Shown: one piece after another, positions 1 to 9,062 of the stretch
Numbering within the stretch: position 1 is the stretch's first letter
Layout of the letters: each line of letters begins with the position of its first letter
Assembly: GCF_015694465.1 (NCBI RefSeq)
Contig: NZ_JADQDO010000004.1
Location: 248,001 to 312,000 of the forward strand
Source: Microvirga alba
GTDB lineage: Bacteria > Pseudomonadota > Alphaproteobacteria > Rhizobiales > Beijerinckiaceae
Direction: 5' to 3'
DNA length: 64,000 bases
Made by a program: the position numbers and the translations under genes
The notes under the pieces: model-generated
Told to the model about the DNA's origin: nothing
The model's input: only the letters and a program-made list of their open reading frames with translations
Databases searched by the model: none

Positions 1-280
1 ATTCGCTTCTTTGAGGCCACTGTGCTCGTCCCTCAGCACCCGTCGCGAGTGCGCGTGGTCACTCCCACGCATGAAAATGACCACACCTCTTGATAATCCA
101 TGAGCGCCGCGCTGCGCAGTTCACCTCCTGGCTATGAACCGGACCAAGAGTGTATTTGGTCGGCGCATGAGAGGTACCTTCGATCACCGACCGGAAGAAC
201 GACAACCATGTGCCGTCGCTCCTGTCTCAAGCGCGCTAATCGACGAAGGGAATAAACCTCGTCGCGCGGACAATACGGCC
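1..280. other. Left-edge non-coding stretch
   Basis: I see no credible gene here. The dehydrogenase gene on the minus strand ends at 281. A short inverted repeat (GCGTGG at 53-58, CCACGC at 65-70) could form a small hairpin, but it has no T-tract. The stretch is probably the 3' flank of the dehydrogenase gene and the flank of an unseen neighbour. Confidence 0.4.
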
Positions 281-1618
281 TTAAGCTGTCAACCGCTGCG
301 CTGCGGTCCGCAGATCGCCAATGGTGCTCACCGATTGAGCGCTGGCGGCCACGACGTGCTGACGGCGTTGCGCAACGCCGAGGAGACCGATCGTATCCAC
401 AACGACCTTGTTGAGGAACGCATTGGCTTCAAGGCGCTGGAACTGCCGATGGCCGACCAGGAAGACGACGATGTCCGCTTGGCGTCGCGCATCGTCGGGT
501 CCTACGAGGCGAACATTAGATAGGTCCGCAAGCGCGGCCGGCAGCTCCCGCACATGCGGATCGCAGACGAGGATATCGAGGTTGGTGCTGCGAGCCAGGT
601 CGTGCACGATTTCCAGCGCGGGCGACTCCCGAAGGTCGTCCACATCCGCCTTGTACGTCAATCCATAGCAGCTCACGATCGGGCGTTTGAAGCGTTTGGC
701 CAGCGCGCGGATTGTTTCGACCACGGATTTGGGCTTTCGGTCGTTGACCTCGCGTGCGACGCGGATCATGCGGCTGAGATCCGGCGCGCTGTCGACGATA
801 AACCACGGATCAACCGCGATGCAGTGCCCGCCAACGCCTGGTCCGGGCTGCAGAATCTTGACCCGTGGATGTCGATTGGCCAGTTCGATCGCCTGCCAGA
901 CATCTATCCCGAGATGGTCGCATATCATCGAAAGTTCGTTTGCGAACGCAATGTTGATGTCACGCGATGCGTTCTCGATGAGCTTGACGAACTCAGCCGT
1001 TCGGCAGTCGGTTACCAAAAGGTTTGATCTTACGAAGGTCTCATAGAGTGCGACACCAGACTGCGCACATGCATCTGTCACCCCGCCAATGATGCGATCA
1101 TTGGAGACGAGTTCACGCAACATTTGGCCTGGCAAGATACGTTCAGGGCAATGGCAGACGAAGATGTCGAACTCGCCGCCGACATCCATGTAGCGTGGCA
1201 CCCGCAGATCGGGACGAGCCGCAGCGATCCGCTCGCACAGACGCTCCGTCGTTCCCACGGGAGAGGTTGACTCTAGAATCACCGTACTTCCAGCACGGAG
1301 ACATGGCGCAATCTCGTCACAGGCCGCATAGACATAGGAGAGATCGGGTTTTTGCCCCTCTATGAGGGGTGTGGGAACTGCGAGGATGAAGTAATCCGCC
1401 TCGACCGGCTCCGTCTGCACCTTGAGCCGACCGGTGCTGAGCGCCGCGGAGAGCAGCATTTGCAAGTCTGGCTCATGAAAATGCGGGTGGCCAGAATTGA
1501 TCGAGGCCACTGCAGCGGCGTTGATGTCGAATCCGGTAACCTGATGCCCCTGACTTGCGAGCATGGCGGCCGTTGGCAGACCGATATATCCCAATCCTGC
1601 AACGCAGACTTCTGCCAT
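281..1618 (-). CDS. UDP-N-acetylhexosamine 6-dehydrogenase (WecC/WbpA type)
   Basis: This cytoplasmic enzyme oxidises C6 of a UDP-HexNAc to the uronic acid with two NAD+, supplying an acidic nucleotide sugar. The 445 residues have the usual three-part layout. The Rossmann motif GLGYIG lies at residues 8-13, the central helical region carries EFVKLIENA near 209-217, and the catalytic cysteine is C266 in GVGGHCIAVDP. The length is normal for the family. The ATG at 1618 begins the Rossmann strand directly. It is divergent from the sugar transferase gene across 840 bp. With the WbpB/E/D-like genes at 7947-10637 it would supply the UDP-GlcNAcA that their pathway starts from. WecC (ManNAc) and WbpA (GlcNAc) specificities cannot be separated by eye. 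Confidence 0.9.
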   Translation of the reverse strand: MAEVCVAGLGYIGLPTAAMLASQGHQVTGFDINAAAVASINSGHPHFHEPDLQMLLSAALSTGRLKVQTEPVEADYFILAVPTPLIEGQKPDLSYVYAACDEIAPCLRAGSTVILESTSPVGTTERLCERIAAARPDLRVPRYMDVGGEFDIFVCHCPERILPGQMLRELVSNDRIIGGVTDACAQSGVALYETFVRSNLLVTDCRTAEFVKLIENASRDINIAFANELSMICDHLGIDVWQAIELANRHPRVKILQPGPGVGGHCIAVDPWFIVDSAPDLSRMIRVAREVNDRKPKSVVETIRALAKRFKRPIVSCYGLTYKADVDDLRESPALEIVHDLARSTNLDILVCDPHVRELPAALADLSNVRLVGPDDARRQADIVVFLVGHRQFQRLEANAFLNKVVVDTIGLLGVAQRRQHVVAASAQSVSTIGDLRTAAQRLTA

Positions 1619-2458
1619 AATGACCCTCTTCCTATTGGCGCTGGATACGTCTGCGAGCGCGTTTGCAGTCGAAGCCGCATCAACAGTTTGATCTGGACTG
1701 GCGAGTGATACCCCACCCGAGCCTAGTATCGAGCCACATGACAGCCGCCGGACATGGCTCGGCTACTCGGGTGAGACCCGATCGATAGACACGGCTGGCG
1801 TCTTTCTAAAGACGGTAGCCTCCGATCGGGTTTCGTAAACCTCTCATCAATGAAGCCCGAATGCACTTACTCGTTCGGGCTAGGCGCCCGACAACTCCTC
1901 TGAGTTAGAACCGCGCTCACTCGTTTGGAGTAGATCGACCGATGAAGAGGACAGCCCCCGTGCTCAGCACCGGGATACAGCCTCAATCAAAGCTCCAAGC
2001 GATGTGGTTTGGATATGTGTTTAGATTGACGATTCACGAGGCATGCTCGGAAGAGCAGCCCCCGCCCTTCAATCGCTAATGCGCGATATGAGGTTGAGGG
2101 ACCAACGGCACCTTGTCACGGCGTGGCGCGGCCCCAAATCTCGCATCAGTCGACGCCGGATTGCAAACATCGCTAAACCGCATCGGGCAATGCCCAACGA
2201 CGGCGTAATACGGAATATCTGGGGTGCATGCTCCATTACCCCTCGTATATTATTGAGCCACCCCAATCAAACCCATACACTGTTGGGCTGAGTTTTATAA
2301 GACCGAACAACCGAGTTGAATATACATCGCTCAAGTAGCGTTATCTTAACTTAAGCTTACGCTTGGCGGCCGCCCGTTACGGTCCGCTGTTCGATACTTG
2401 GAGATCCAACCGCCGCGAAGGCTTTCACTGTTGCAATGATAGACCTCTAGGAATCGCT
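1619..2458. promoter_or_regulatory. Long divergent intergenic region
   Basis: These 840 bp separate the dehydrogenase (minus) from the sugar transferase (plus) and must hold both promoters. Only short ORFs without ribosome sites are present. The clearest content is a cluster of inverted repeats at 1772-1881 (listed separately). Around 2290-2360 the sequence is relatively AT-rich, consistent with the promoter of the plus-strand gene. No -35/-10 pair is certain. Confidence 0.45.
1772..1881. promoter_or_regulatory. Nested inverted repeats (possible structured RNA or attenuator)
   Basis: Three nested or adjacent stems are visible. An outer arm ACCCGATCG (1776-1784) pairs with CGATCGGGT (1823-1831), extendable outward by G-T and A-T pairs to 1772/1835. 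An inner GGCT (1793-1796) pairs with AGCC (1817-1820). The tip CGTCTTT (1799-1805) pairs with AAAGACG (1808-1814). A separate hairpin AGCCCGAA (1854-1861) with TTCGGGCT (1874-1881) follows. No U-tract follows any stem, so a simple terminator is unlikely. The function and strand are unknown. Confidence 0.4.
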
Positions 2459-3235
2459 ATGGAACACGAACAAGCTTCACGTGGGACCTTCTATTCTGAG
2501 GTTGCGGCAAGGCCACCATCCCTTAAGGCCCTGCCGCTCTATGACGTCAACGACATTGGGCTGCCGCCCGCGCGGCGCGCCCGCATTCGCGTAACGCACC
2601 TGCACCAATCTCGGAGAGAAGCTGAGAGGGGTTTGCAGATCGCAGCGAAGCGTTGCTTTGACGTTGCGGTTGCCATCTGCCTGATTATCTTGCTTGCCCC
2701 CGGGCTCCTTATGATCGCAGCCGCAATCAAGTTGACTTCGCCAGGGGCTGTGCTCTTCCGGCAGCAACGCTATGGAGTCGGTAAGAAACAATTTGCGATC
2801 TTGAAATTTCGCACGATGAGCGTGGGCTCTTGCGACCCTGCTGGCGTGCAGCAAACCCGCCTGGGAGACGCGCGCGTAACGCCCGTCGGCCGCTTCTTAC
2901 GCAAGACCAGTCTCGATGAACTGCCACAGCTTTTCAACGTCTTGCGGGGAGATATGTCACTGGTCGGTCCGCGGCCACACGTTCCCGGAATGCTGGCGGG
3001 TGGCATGCTCTACGAGGACCTCGTACCCGAGTACTTCGACCGCCTTCGGGTTCGGCCCGGTGTTACAGGCCTTGCGCAGGTCAACGGCTTGCGTGGCAGC
3101 ACGGAGGACCCTGCTACTGCACGGGCCCGCATCAGCGATGATCTAACCTACATTGATCACTGGTCTTTAATGCTCGACTTTAAGATCCTCATCATGACAG
3201 CTCGAACGGAATTCCTCTCCGGAAGCGGCTTTTGA
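2459..3235 (+). CDS. Exopolysaccharide initiating sugar transferase (WcaJ/ExoY family)
   Basis: This polyisoprenyl-phosphate hexose-1-phosphate transferase places the first sugar on the lipid carrier at the inner membrane. The 258 residues carry one hydrophobic segment (roughly residues 60-85), then the transferase core with the family motifs [23 protein letters not shown] and LVGPRP. The C-terminal half has [15 protein letters not shown] chose the ATG at 2459 because AGGA lies a few bases upstream; an in-frame start 32 codons earlier (2363) lacks a site. It is of the short type with a single transmembrane segment, not the long WbaP type. It probably primes the repeat unit assembled by the glycosyltransferases of this locus. 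Confidence 0.9.
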   Translation: MEHEQASRGTFYSEVAARPPSLKALPLYDVNDIGLPPARRARIRVTHLHQSRREAERGLQIAAKRCFDVAVAICLIILLAPGLLMIAAAIKLTSPGAVLFRQQRYGVGKKQFAILKFRTMSVGSCDPAGVQQTRLGDARVTPVGRFLRKTSLDELPQLFNVLRGDMSLVGPRPHVPGMLAGGMLYEDLVPEYFDRLRVRPGVTGLAQVNGLRGSTEDPATARARISDDLTYIDHWSLMLDFKILIMTARTEFLSGSGF

Positions 3236-3449
3236 CCTCCTACGGTGACGTATATTCCCAGCAGCCACACATCTGGGTTCGGCGTCCTGCGGAGGGCGCA
3301 GAATCGTCCCTTGGCTTTCAAGGTTATGGCATGCCGATTTTCAGTTGCAGAGGAGCCCGCGCGCTCTGGAGCAGACGCGCGCAGCGGCAGTTCCAAGGTC
3401 AGACGCGGATACGCGTTCCTGACAACGCCTTTGGGGGAGAGAGTCTGCG

Positions 3450-3959
3450 ATGTTTGAAGATCTGAAGGCTATCCAAAGAGCGTTACAGTTGGAGAAGCTC
3501 GAGAGGTTCAAGCGACGTGTTTCCTTCGGGGACCTGATCACCGACCGCTGGGAAAACGCGCGTGAGTACGGATTTGGAGAAGGATCTTCCTGTTACGACA
3601 GCGTTCTCATCTTGGGTGAGGTGACGGTCGGTGAATACACCTGGATCGGGCCAAACGTTATCCTCGACGGATTGGGCGGCCTGATCATAGGAGATCACTG
3701 CTCAATCTCGTCTGGCGTTCAAATTTATTCGCATGACACCGTCCGACGGAGTGTCACATTGGGCCGCGAGCCCGTCGATCACTCGTCAACCGCGATTGGC
3801 AATGGCGTTTATATCGGTCCCAACAGCATTATCGGGAAGGGAGTTTCGATTGGAGATTCGGCCGTCATCGGAGCCATGTCATTCGTGAACAGCGACGTGC
3901 CTGCGGGCAAGAAGGTTTGGGGATGTCCAGCGCGGATCGTGGGAGATGTCGAGACTTGA
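3450..3959 (+). CDS. Left-handed beta-helix acyltransferase
   Basis: This is a hexapeptide-repeat O-acetyltransferase of about 169 residues, probably adding acetyl groups to a sugar of the exopolysaccharide or its precursor in the cytoplasm. Imperfect [LIV]-G-x4 repeats run from about residue 55 to 160 (IGPNVILDGLGG, ISSGVQIYSHD, IGNGVYIGPNSIIGKG, VSIGDSAVIGA). The end, PAGKKVWGCPARIVGD, is typical of the NodL/LacA/WcaF group. H74 in YSHDT is a candidate catalytic histidine. It lies 214 bp after the sugar transferase and 124 bp before the flippase, all on the plus strand. The acceptor is unknown. Confidence 0.8.
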   Translation: MFEDLKAIQRALQLEKLERFKRRVSFGDLITDRWENAREYGFGEGSSCYDSVLILGEVTVGEYTWIGPNVILDGLGGLIIGDHCSISSGVQIYSHDTVRRSVTLGREPVDHSSTAIGNGVYIGPNSIIGKGVSIGDSAVIGAMSFVNSDVPAGKKVWGCPARIVGDVET

Positions 3960-4083
3960 GCGCGCCCTCGGATTTCCGCCCCGGATCGCGATGCGCTGTC
4001 GCAAACTGGCAACTGATCAAGATCGATGGAGGACGCCATGACGATAGTCACGGGCGACTTGCGGTGAGGACCGAGGTGACACG

Positions 4084-5550
4084 ATGACGAGACTACACCG
4101 GTCTTTCGTGTTCTCCGGCCTCGAGAAATACTTGACCCTCGTGATCAATCTGGTGACGACCGCGATTATCGCGCGTCTTCTCACACCAGACGAGATCGGC
4201 GTTTTCGTCGTCGGTTCCGCGACTGTATTGGTGGCGGAAGTGCTACGTGACTTTGGGGCGAGCGTTTACCTCGTCCAGGAAAAAGACATCTCACCTGAGG
4301 GCGTGAGAACGACGTTCACGATCATGTTCGGGATATCGGTTCTTATCGCCGCGCTTCTCCACGCACTCGCAGGTCCTCTCGCCACCTTTTACGTTGAGCC
4401 AAGGCTCGATCCAGTCATCAGGATCGCCTCGGCCAGCATCGTCCTCGGAGCCTTTGCAAGTCCTCCCATGGCCCTTCTGCGGCGTGAATTGGCGTTCGGT
4501 AGTGTCGCGTTCCTGAACCTGACTGGCGTAGCCGCCAATGCGAGCGTCGCGCTCCTGATGATCGCACTTGGGTGGGGGTATCTCAGCCTTGCGATTGCCT
4601 CGGCGGCCTCATCCGCAGCCATCACCGCTGCAGCCATCCTGCATCGTCCGAATTTATGGATCTTCCGGCCCTGCCTCCTGCATGGACGCAAGATCCTGGC
4701 CTTCGGCGGGTATGCAAGCGCGACCGCGGTTTTGAATGTCTTCTTCCAAATGTTGCCGCAGATGTATCTTGGTCGCCTGATCGGCTTCGATGCCGTCGGA
4801 ATTTATAACCGCGCAGTAATGCTGTACCAGTTGCCGGAGCGCGCGATCGTGAACGCGTTCCAACCCGTCTTATTGCCAGCCTTGGCCGCGGAGGCCCGTG
4901 CCGGCCGCGACCTCAAGAGGGCCTACCTGCACGGTCTTGCATTACTCACTGCCGTGCAGTGGCCCGCACTTCTGTGTCTAGCGGTTCTCGCAGAGCCGGT
5001 CGTGCACGTTCTTTTGGGGGCTCAATGGGGCGAGGCCGCTCCGCTCGTCAAGATAATGGCTCTTGCGTCGATCATCATGTTCCCCGCCCCGTTGACATAC
5101 CCTATGCTCATCTCCCTCGGGCGCGTGCAGGATGGCCTGACTGCCAGTCTGATCTCGTTGCCGATCTCCGCCGCTCTCATCGTCGGCGCAGCACCCTTTG
5201 GTCTAAAGGCGATCGCCGCGACTATGTTCTTGAGTGCCCCGTTGCAGGTCTATGTCGCAATCGCGCTCATCCGGCGGCAAATGCCATTGCGCTGGATCGA
5301 GATCGGCCTCGCGGTTTATAAAAGCGCCTGTGTCGCTCTCTGCGCGGCGGCTCCCGCCAGCATCTGTCTGTTGATCGGAGAAGACGTACCACCCGTTGTC
5401 ACCCTCGCCCTGGCAGCAGCCGGCGCCGGCGCCGGATGGGTATCAGGCCTTGCACTGACCAACCATCCTTTGACCGTCGAAATCCTTGGATTCGTCAACA
5501 TCGCTTCATCGGCGATCAAGGCCCGCGCTCTGAAGCGGCGAAAAGTCTAA
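4084..5550 (+). CDS. Wzx-type polysaccharide flippase (MOP superfamily)
   Basis: This integral membrane protein is predicted to move lipid-linked repeat units across the inner membrane. Its 488 residues are strongly hydrophobic, with about 12-14 transmembrane segments spread along the length, and begin with the family-typical FSGLEKYLTLVINLVTT stretch (polysaccharide synthase/MVF-like). GxFVVGSATVL and the RRELAF region after the fourth helix resemble RfbX/WzxC proteins. The ATG at 4084 follows a GAGG ribosome site (accgaggtgac). It ends before a rho-independent terminator at 5573. Together with the sugar transferase and OPX/Wzz genes it marks the locus as Wzx/Wzy-dependent. Confidence 0.9.
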   Translation: MTRLHRSFVFSGLEKYLTLVINLVTTAIIARLLTPDEIGVFVVGSATVLVAEVLRDFGASVYLVQEKDISPEGVRTTFTIMFGISVLIAALLHALAGPLATFYVEPRLDPVIRIASASIVLGAFASPPMALLRRELAFGSVAFLNLTGVAANASVALLMIALGWGYLSLAIASAASSAAITAAAILHRPNLWIFRPCLLHGRKILAFGGYASATAVLNVFFQMLPQMYLGRLIGFDAVGIYNRAVMLYQLPERAIVNAFQPVLLPALAAEARAGRDLKRAYLHGLALLTAVQWPALLCLAVLAEPVVHVLLGAQWGEAAPLVKIMALASIIMFPAPLTYPMLISLGRVQDGLTASLISLPISAALIVGAAPFGLKAIAATMFLSAPLQVYVAIALIRRQMPLRWIEIGLAVYKSACVALCAAAPASICLLIGEDVPPVVTLALAAAGAGAGWVSGLALTNHPLTVEILGFVNIASSAIKARALKRRKV

Positions 5551-5572
5551 TCAGACACCGGGTTGTGATGAC

Positions 5573-5594
5573 GCCTCCAAAGAGGCTTCTTTCT
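5573..5594 (+). terminator. Rho-independent terminator after flippase gene
   Basis: GCCTC (5573-5577), loop CAAA, GAGGC (5582-5586), then TTCTTTCT. It lies 22 bp after the flippase stop codon, between convergent genes. Confidence 0.65.
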
Positions 5595-5725
5595 CGCGCC
5601 GACAGAGCGGATACAACGTGAGGCTTCGCTCCGTTGAGAAAGCTGCCTTGATCCAGTTTTGAAGAGATGCGCGGAAGTCCGTCGCCAATGATCAAGCTCG
5701 CCTTGCGCGCGCTCTGTTCTGATCG

Positions 5726-6862
5726 TTATGACAGCGCCTCCATAAGCGCAGAAACGACCTGATCCTGCATGCCGTCCGTCATCTGATGAAAGAGCGGCAA
5801 AAGAATGCTGCCATTTTGAGCGCGCTCGGATTCGGGCAACGGGAATCGCAACGCCAGGTCCGCATATGCTGGCTCGCGATGCACGCACATGATTCCCCTC
5901 CGCGTGGCGACACCACGGTCAAGCATCTTCTGCATCACCTCAATCTGTCGCGCATCCTCCGGCAGACGCACGCAGTAACTCTGCCAGTTCGTTCTGGCCC
6001 AGATCGGCTCTTCGGGAGCAGCTACGCCGGGGACATCCGCGAGCATCGTCTCATAGGCAGCGGCGAGATTTCTCCTGCGCAAAATGATCTCGTCCAGCTT
6101 TTTGAGCTGCTCGCGCCCGACCGCACCTTGCACATCGGTGAGGCGATAGTTGAATCCGGTCACCGGATATTCTTCGACAACGACAATCTGGCTATTGTGA
6201 CGGACCGAATCCGGAACGCTCATTCCGTGTTGCCGCCAAAGCCGGAAGAGGTGATCAAATTCAGCGTTCGACGTGGTTAAAACCCCGCCATCGCCGACCG
6301 TGAGTAGCTTCCGAGGATGGAGCGAAAAACAGGCAATATCGCCATGCGGCCGCCCGATCCTTCCCCATGAACCATCGATACGAATTTCCGAGCCAATGGC
6401 GCAGGCCGCATCCTCGATGACGACCAGTCCGTGAGCCCGGGCGATCGGCAAGATCCGCTCCATGTCGCAGGGCATACCCATCTGGTGAATGCACATCAAC
6501 GCCTTAGTCCGCGCTGTGATGGCCGGGACGATCTGATCCGGGTCCATCGTAAAGGTTACCGGGTCGATATCGATGAACACGGGAACAGCGCCGCATTGGC
6601 GAACAGTGTTAGCGGAAGCGATGAAGGTGTGGCTTGCCAGAATCACTTCGTCGCCGGTGCCGACGCCAGCCGCCATGAGCGCCAGGTGCAACGCGACTGT
6701 GCAATTCGAAACGGCACAAGCATGCTCCGCGCCGACAGCCGCGGCGAATTCAGCCTCGAAGCTGGCGACCTGAGGCCCCTGTGTCAGCCATCCCGATAAG
6801 ACGACCGCTGCGGCAGCATCCGCCTCCGCTTTCCCGACGAAAGGGGACATGATTGGTATCAT
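5726..6862 (-). CDS. DegT/DnrJ/EryC1/StrS nucleotide-sugar aminotransferase
   Basis: This PLP enzyme is predicted to transaminate a keto nucleotide sugar, usually at C3 or C4, using glutamate. It has 378 residues. The PLP pocket is seen as the SNCTVALHL phosphate region (52-60), DAA at 151-153 and the Schiff-base lysine K185 in LHPRKLLTVGDGG. The ATG at 6862 has AGGAG seven bases upstream, and its A is the last base of the preceding epimerase stop codon (TGATG), so the two genes are translationally coupled. An upstream GTG (6991) would add 43 unlikely residues. It is similar in layout to perosamine or PseC-like aminotransferases. The exact substrate is unknown. Confidence 0.88.
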   Translation of the reverse strand: MIPIMSPFVGKAEADAAAAVVLSGWLTQGPQVASFEAEFAAAVGAEHACAVSNCTVALHLALMAAGVGTGDEVILASHTFIASANTVRQCGAVPVFIDIDPVTFTMDPDQIVPAITARTKALMCIHQMGMPCDMERILPIARAHGLVVIEDAACAIGSEIRIDGSWGRIGRPHGDIACFSLHPRKLLTVGDGGVLTTSNAEFDHLFRLWRQHGMSVPDSVRHNSQIVVVEEYPVTGFNYRLTDVQGAVGREQLKKLDEIILRRRNLAAAYETMLADVPGVAAPEEPIWARTNWQSYCVRLPEDARQIEVMQKMLDRGVATRRGIMCVHREPAYADLALRFPLPESERAQNGSILLPLFHQMTDGMQDQVVSALMEALS

Positions 6863-7863
6863 CAGGCAGCTCCTCTTTGAGCGGAAATCAAGCTCTCGGC
6901 CCGCCACCAATCGACCAGCTCGTTCATTCCCTCTTCCACGGAGAAGGCGGCCTCGAAGCCGATCGCTTGCCGCGCCGCACTGGGGTCGCACAGGCGCCGC
7001 GGCACCGGATTGACCGCGCGCTCCGGCTCGTGGATCGGATCGATGCCGTCACGTTTCATGGCTATTGCGAGGAGACGGGCAAGTTCTAGCAGGGACGTTT
7101 CTCTTCCGCTCCCGACATTCAGCGCAACATCCGTCGCATTCGACGTCGCCGCGAGGATGTTCGCCCGCGCAACATCCTTAACGTGCACGAGGTCCATGGT
7201 CTGCTGACCGTCGCCGAAGATGATCGGCGAACGTTCCGCATCGAGCCGCTCCATCCAACGGATCATCACTTCGGTATAGCGACCATGGATATCCATTCGG
7301 GGACCAAAGACGTTGAAATACCTCAGCGCGACATAGTCGAGCCCATACATGTCGTTGAACGAGCGCAGAAGCCCCTCTCCGAAGGCCTTCGCGGCACCGT
7401 ACAATGTCCGGTTGGCATATGAATTCTGGTGTTCCGTGGTGGGGAACTCGTCGGCGAGACCATAAACCGACGCCGACGAAGCCATGACCACCTTGCGCAC
7501 TCGCGAGCGCACACATTGCTCGAGGAGATCGAAGGTCGAGTCGACCATCACCTCCATCGCCGCACGCGGCTCTGCCGCGCAATGGGTGATGCGAAGCGCC
7601 GCCTGATGAAAAACCGTATCCGTGCTCTCGATGAGACCGCTCATCAAGGCCCTGTCCCGAATATCTCCGACGATGAGCCGCACTGGACCATTCGCCATCG
7701 CGTGAGCGAGATTTTCCGGCCGACCGCGGACCATGTTGTCGACCACATTGATCTCGCGACAGTCGCAATCGATGAGCTGATCGACGATATGCGACCCGAC
7801 GAAGCCAGCACCTCCTGTCACCAATACCCGCTTGCCCTTCAAGACGTCTTCAGAGGCAGCCAT
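6862..7863 (-). CDS. NAD-dependent sugar epimerase/dehydratase (extended SDR)
   Basis: This extended SDR enzyme acts on a nucleotide sugar; a UDP-hexose(NAc) 4-epimerase is the simplest reading. The Rossmann motif GGAGFVG lies at residues 17-23 and the active site is Y155-GAA-K159, preceded by SSASVYG. The TDE triplet typical of 4,6-dehydratases is absent, which favours epimerase. I chose the ATG at 7863 (MAASED) with GGAG upstream; an ATG at 7890 would add nine residues. Its stop overlaps the start of the aminotransferase gene at 6862, suggesting that the pair makes one amino sugar. Confidence 0.85.
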   Translation of the reverse strand: MAASEDVLKGKRVLVTGGAGFVGSHIVDQLIDCDCREINVVDNMVRGRPENLAHAMANGPVRLIVGDIRDRALMSGLIESTDTVFHQAALRITHCAAEPRAAMEVMVDSTFDLLEQCVRSRVRKVVMASSASVYGLADEFPTTEHQNSYANRTLYGAAKAFGEGLLRSFNDMYGLDYVALRYFNVFGPRMDIHGRYTEVMIRWMERLDAERSPIIFGDGQQTMDLVHVKDVARANILAATSNATDVALNVGSGRETSLLELARLLAIAMKRDGIDPIHEPERAVNPVPRRLCDPSAARQAIGFEAAFSVEEGMNELVDWWRAESLISAQRGAA

Positions 7864-7946
7864 AGTCGTCTCCAATGTGGAATGAGGCATTGCGCGCAGC
7901 TACAACCAACCCTGCACGCCGACAATTCGAGGGATGTGACGGGGTG

Positions 7947-9062
7947 TCAGAGCGTCTCCGCATCGGACCGTTCCGCGACGCGGATCAGCGTGTCCGCCAC
8001 GGTGTTCAATTGCCTCTCTGTCATCTCCGGAAAGATGGGGAGCGACAGGAATTCGTTGGCAAGTTGCTCTGAAACCGGAAGCTCGCCGGATACCCTTACA
8101 ATCTTCGAATATGCAGGTTGCTGGTGGACGGGACGGGGATAGTGAATGCCCGTCGCTATTCCCGCTTCCGCGAGGCGCTGTCGAATTTCGTCACGGTCCG
8201 CGATGCGCACGGCGTAGACATGGTAGACGTGATCAGCACCACACGGTTCCGGAAGGCGCAGCCCGCTTCCGCTCAGGAGGTTGTCGTATCGCGCCGCGAC
8301 CTGCCGCCTCGCGGTTGTCCAAGAAGGAAGACGCTTCAGCTTCACTCCCAAAGCCGCGGCTTGTATGGTGTCCATGCGATAATTGTAGCCGGGCCGCACG
8401 TGATTGTACTTCCCCTGCTGGCCCCAATCCCGAAGACAGCGCACGGTCGCGGCCGCCTCAGGATCGTCGGTCACCAATGCCCCACCCTCACCGCAGGCAC
8501 CCAGATTTTTGCCGGGGTAGAAGCTGAAGCAACCCATGGCTCCGAAGGTCCCTGCACTCCGCCCGTTCCGTTCGGCGCCATGGGCTTGCGCGGCGTCTTC
8601 GATGACCATGATGCCATGGCGGTTAGCGATCTCGCACAGGGACTCCATATCGGAGAGGCGACCGTGCAGATGGACTGGTATCACCGCCCGCGTCCGTGGA
8701 GTGATCGCGGATTCAAGCGCCGCGGGATCCATCGTGAAGGTCTCGGGATCGGCATCCACGAGGACTGGCGTTGCGCCGGCATAAAGGATGGCTGCGACGG
8801 TGGCGACGAATGTCATCGAAACGGTAATGACTTCGTCCCCAGGGCCGATTCCCGCCGCCAGGAGAGCGAGGTGGAGCGCCGATGTCCCGCTGTTGAGGGC
8901 CACCGCCTCCCGCGCGCCGCAGAACTCCGCGAAATCCTGTTCGAAGCGGTGGACGGGATCCCCGAGCACGTAATCTCCGCTACGCAGTACATCAAGCACC
9001 GCCTGCTCAAGGGGCTCCTGAACGGAGCGGTATTGGGCTTTGAGATCGATCAGCGGAATCAT
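7947..9062 (-). CDS. WbpE-like 3-keto-uronate aminotransferase (DegT family)
   Basis: This PLP-dependent aminotransferase of 371 residues is predicted to convert UDP-3-keto-GlcNAcA to the 3-amino sugar, as WbpE does. The features are the early MIPLIDLKAQY motif, NSGTSALHL (57-65), IEDAAQAHGA and the PLP lysine K185 in SFYPGKNLGACGEGG. The start codon overlaps the stop of the WbpB-like gene by four bases (ATGA), which supports a joint pathway. It differs strongly from the aminotransferase at 5726-6862, so the locus probably makes two amino sugars. An 83-bp gap follows before the epimerase gene. Confidence 0.85.
   Translation of the reverse strand: MIPLIDLKAQYRSVQEPLEQAVLDVLRSGDYVLGDPVHRFEQDFAEFCGAREAVALNSGTSALHLALLAAGIGPGDEVITVSMTFVATVAAILYAGATPVLVDADPETFTMDPAALESAITPRTRAVIPVHLHGRLSDMESLCEIANRHGIMVIEDAAQAHGAERNGRSAGTFGAMGCFSFYPGKNLGACGEGGALVTDDPEAAATVRCLRDWGQQGKYNHVRPGYNYRMDTIQAAALGVKLKRLPSWTTARRQVAARYDNLLSGSGLRLPEPCGADHVYHVYAVRIADRDEIRQRLAEAGIATGIHYPRPVHQQPAYSKIVRVSGELPVSEQLANEFLSLPIFPEMTERQLNTVADTLIRVAERSDAETL

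Noticed and set aside
2043..2291. Possible 82-codon gene in the 840-bp intergenic region
   Set aside because: No ribosome site, no recognisable motif, and an antisense frame of equal quality.
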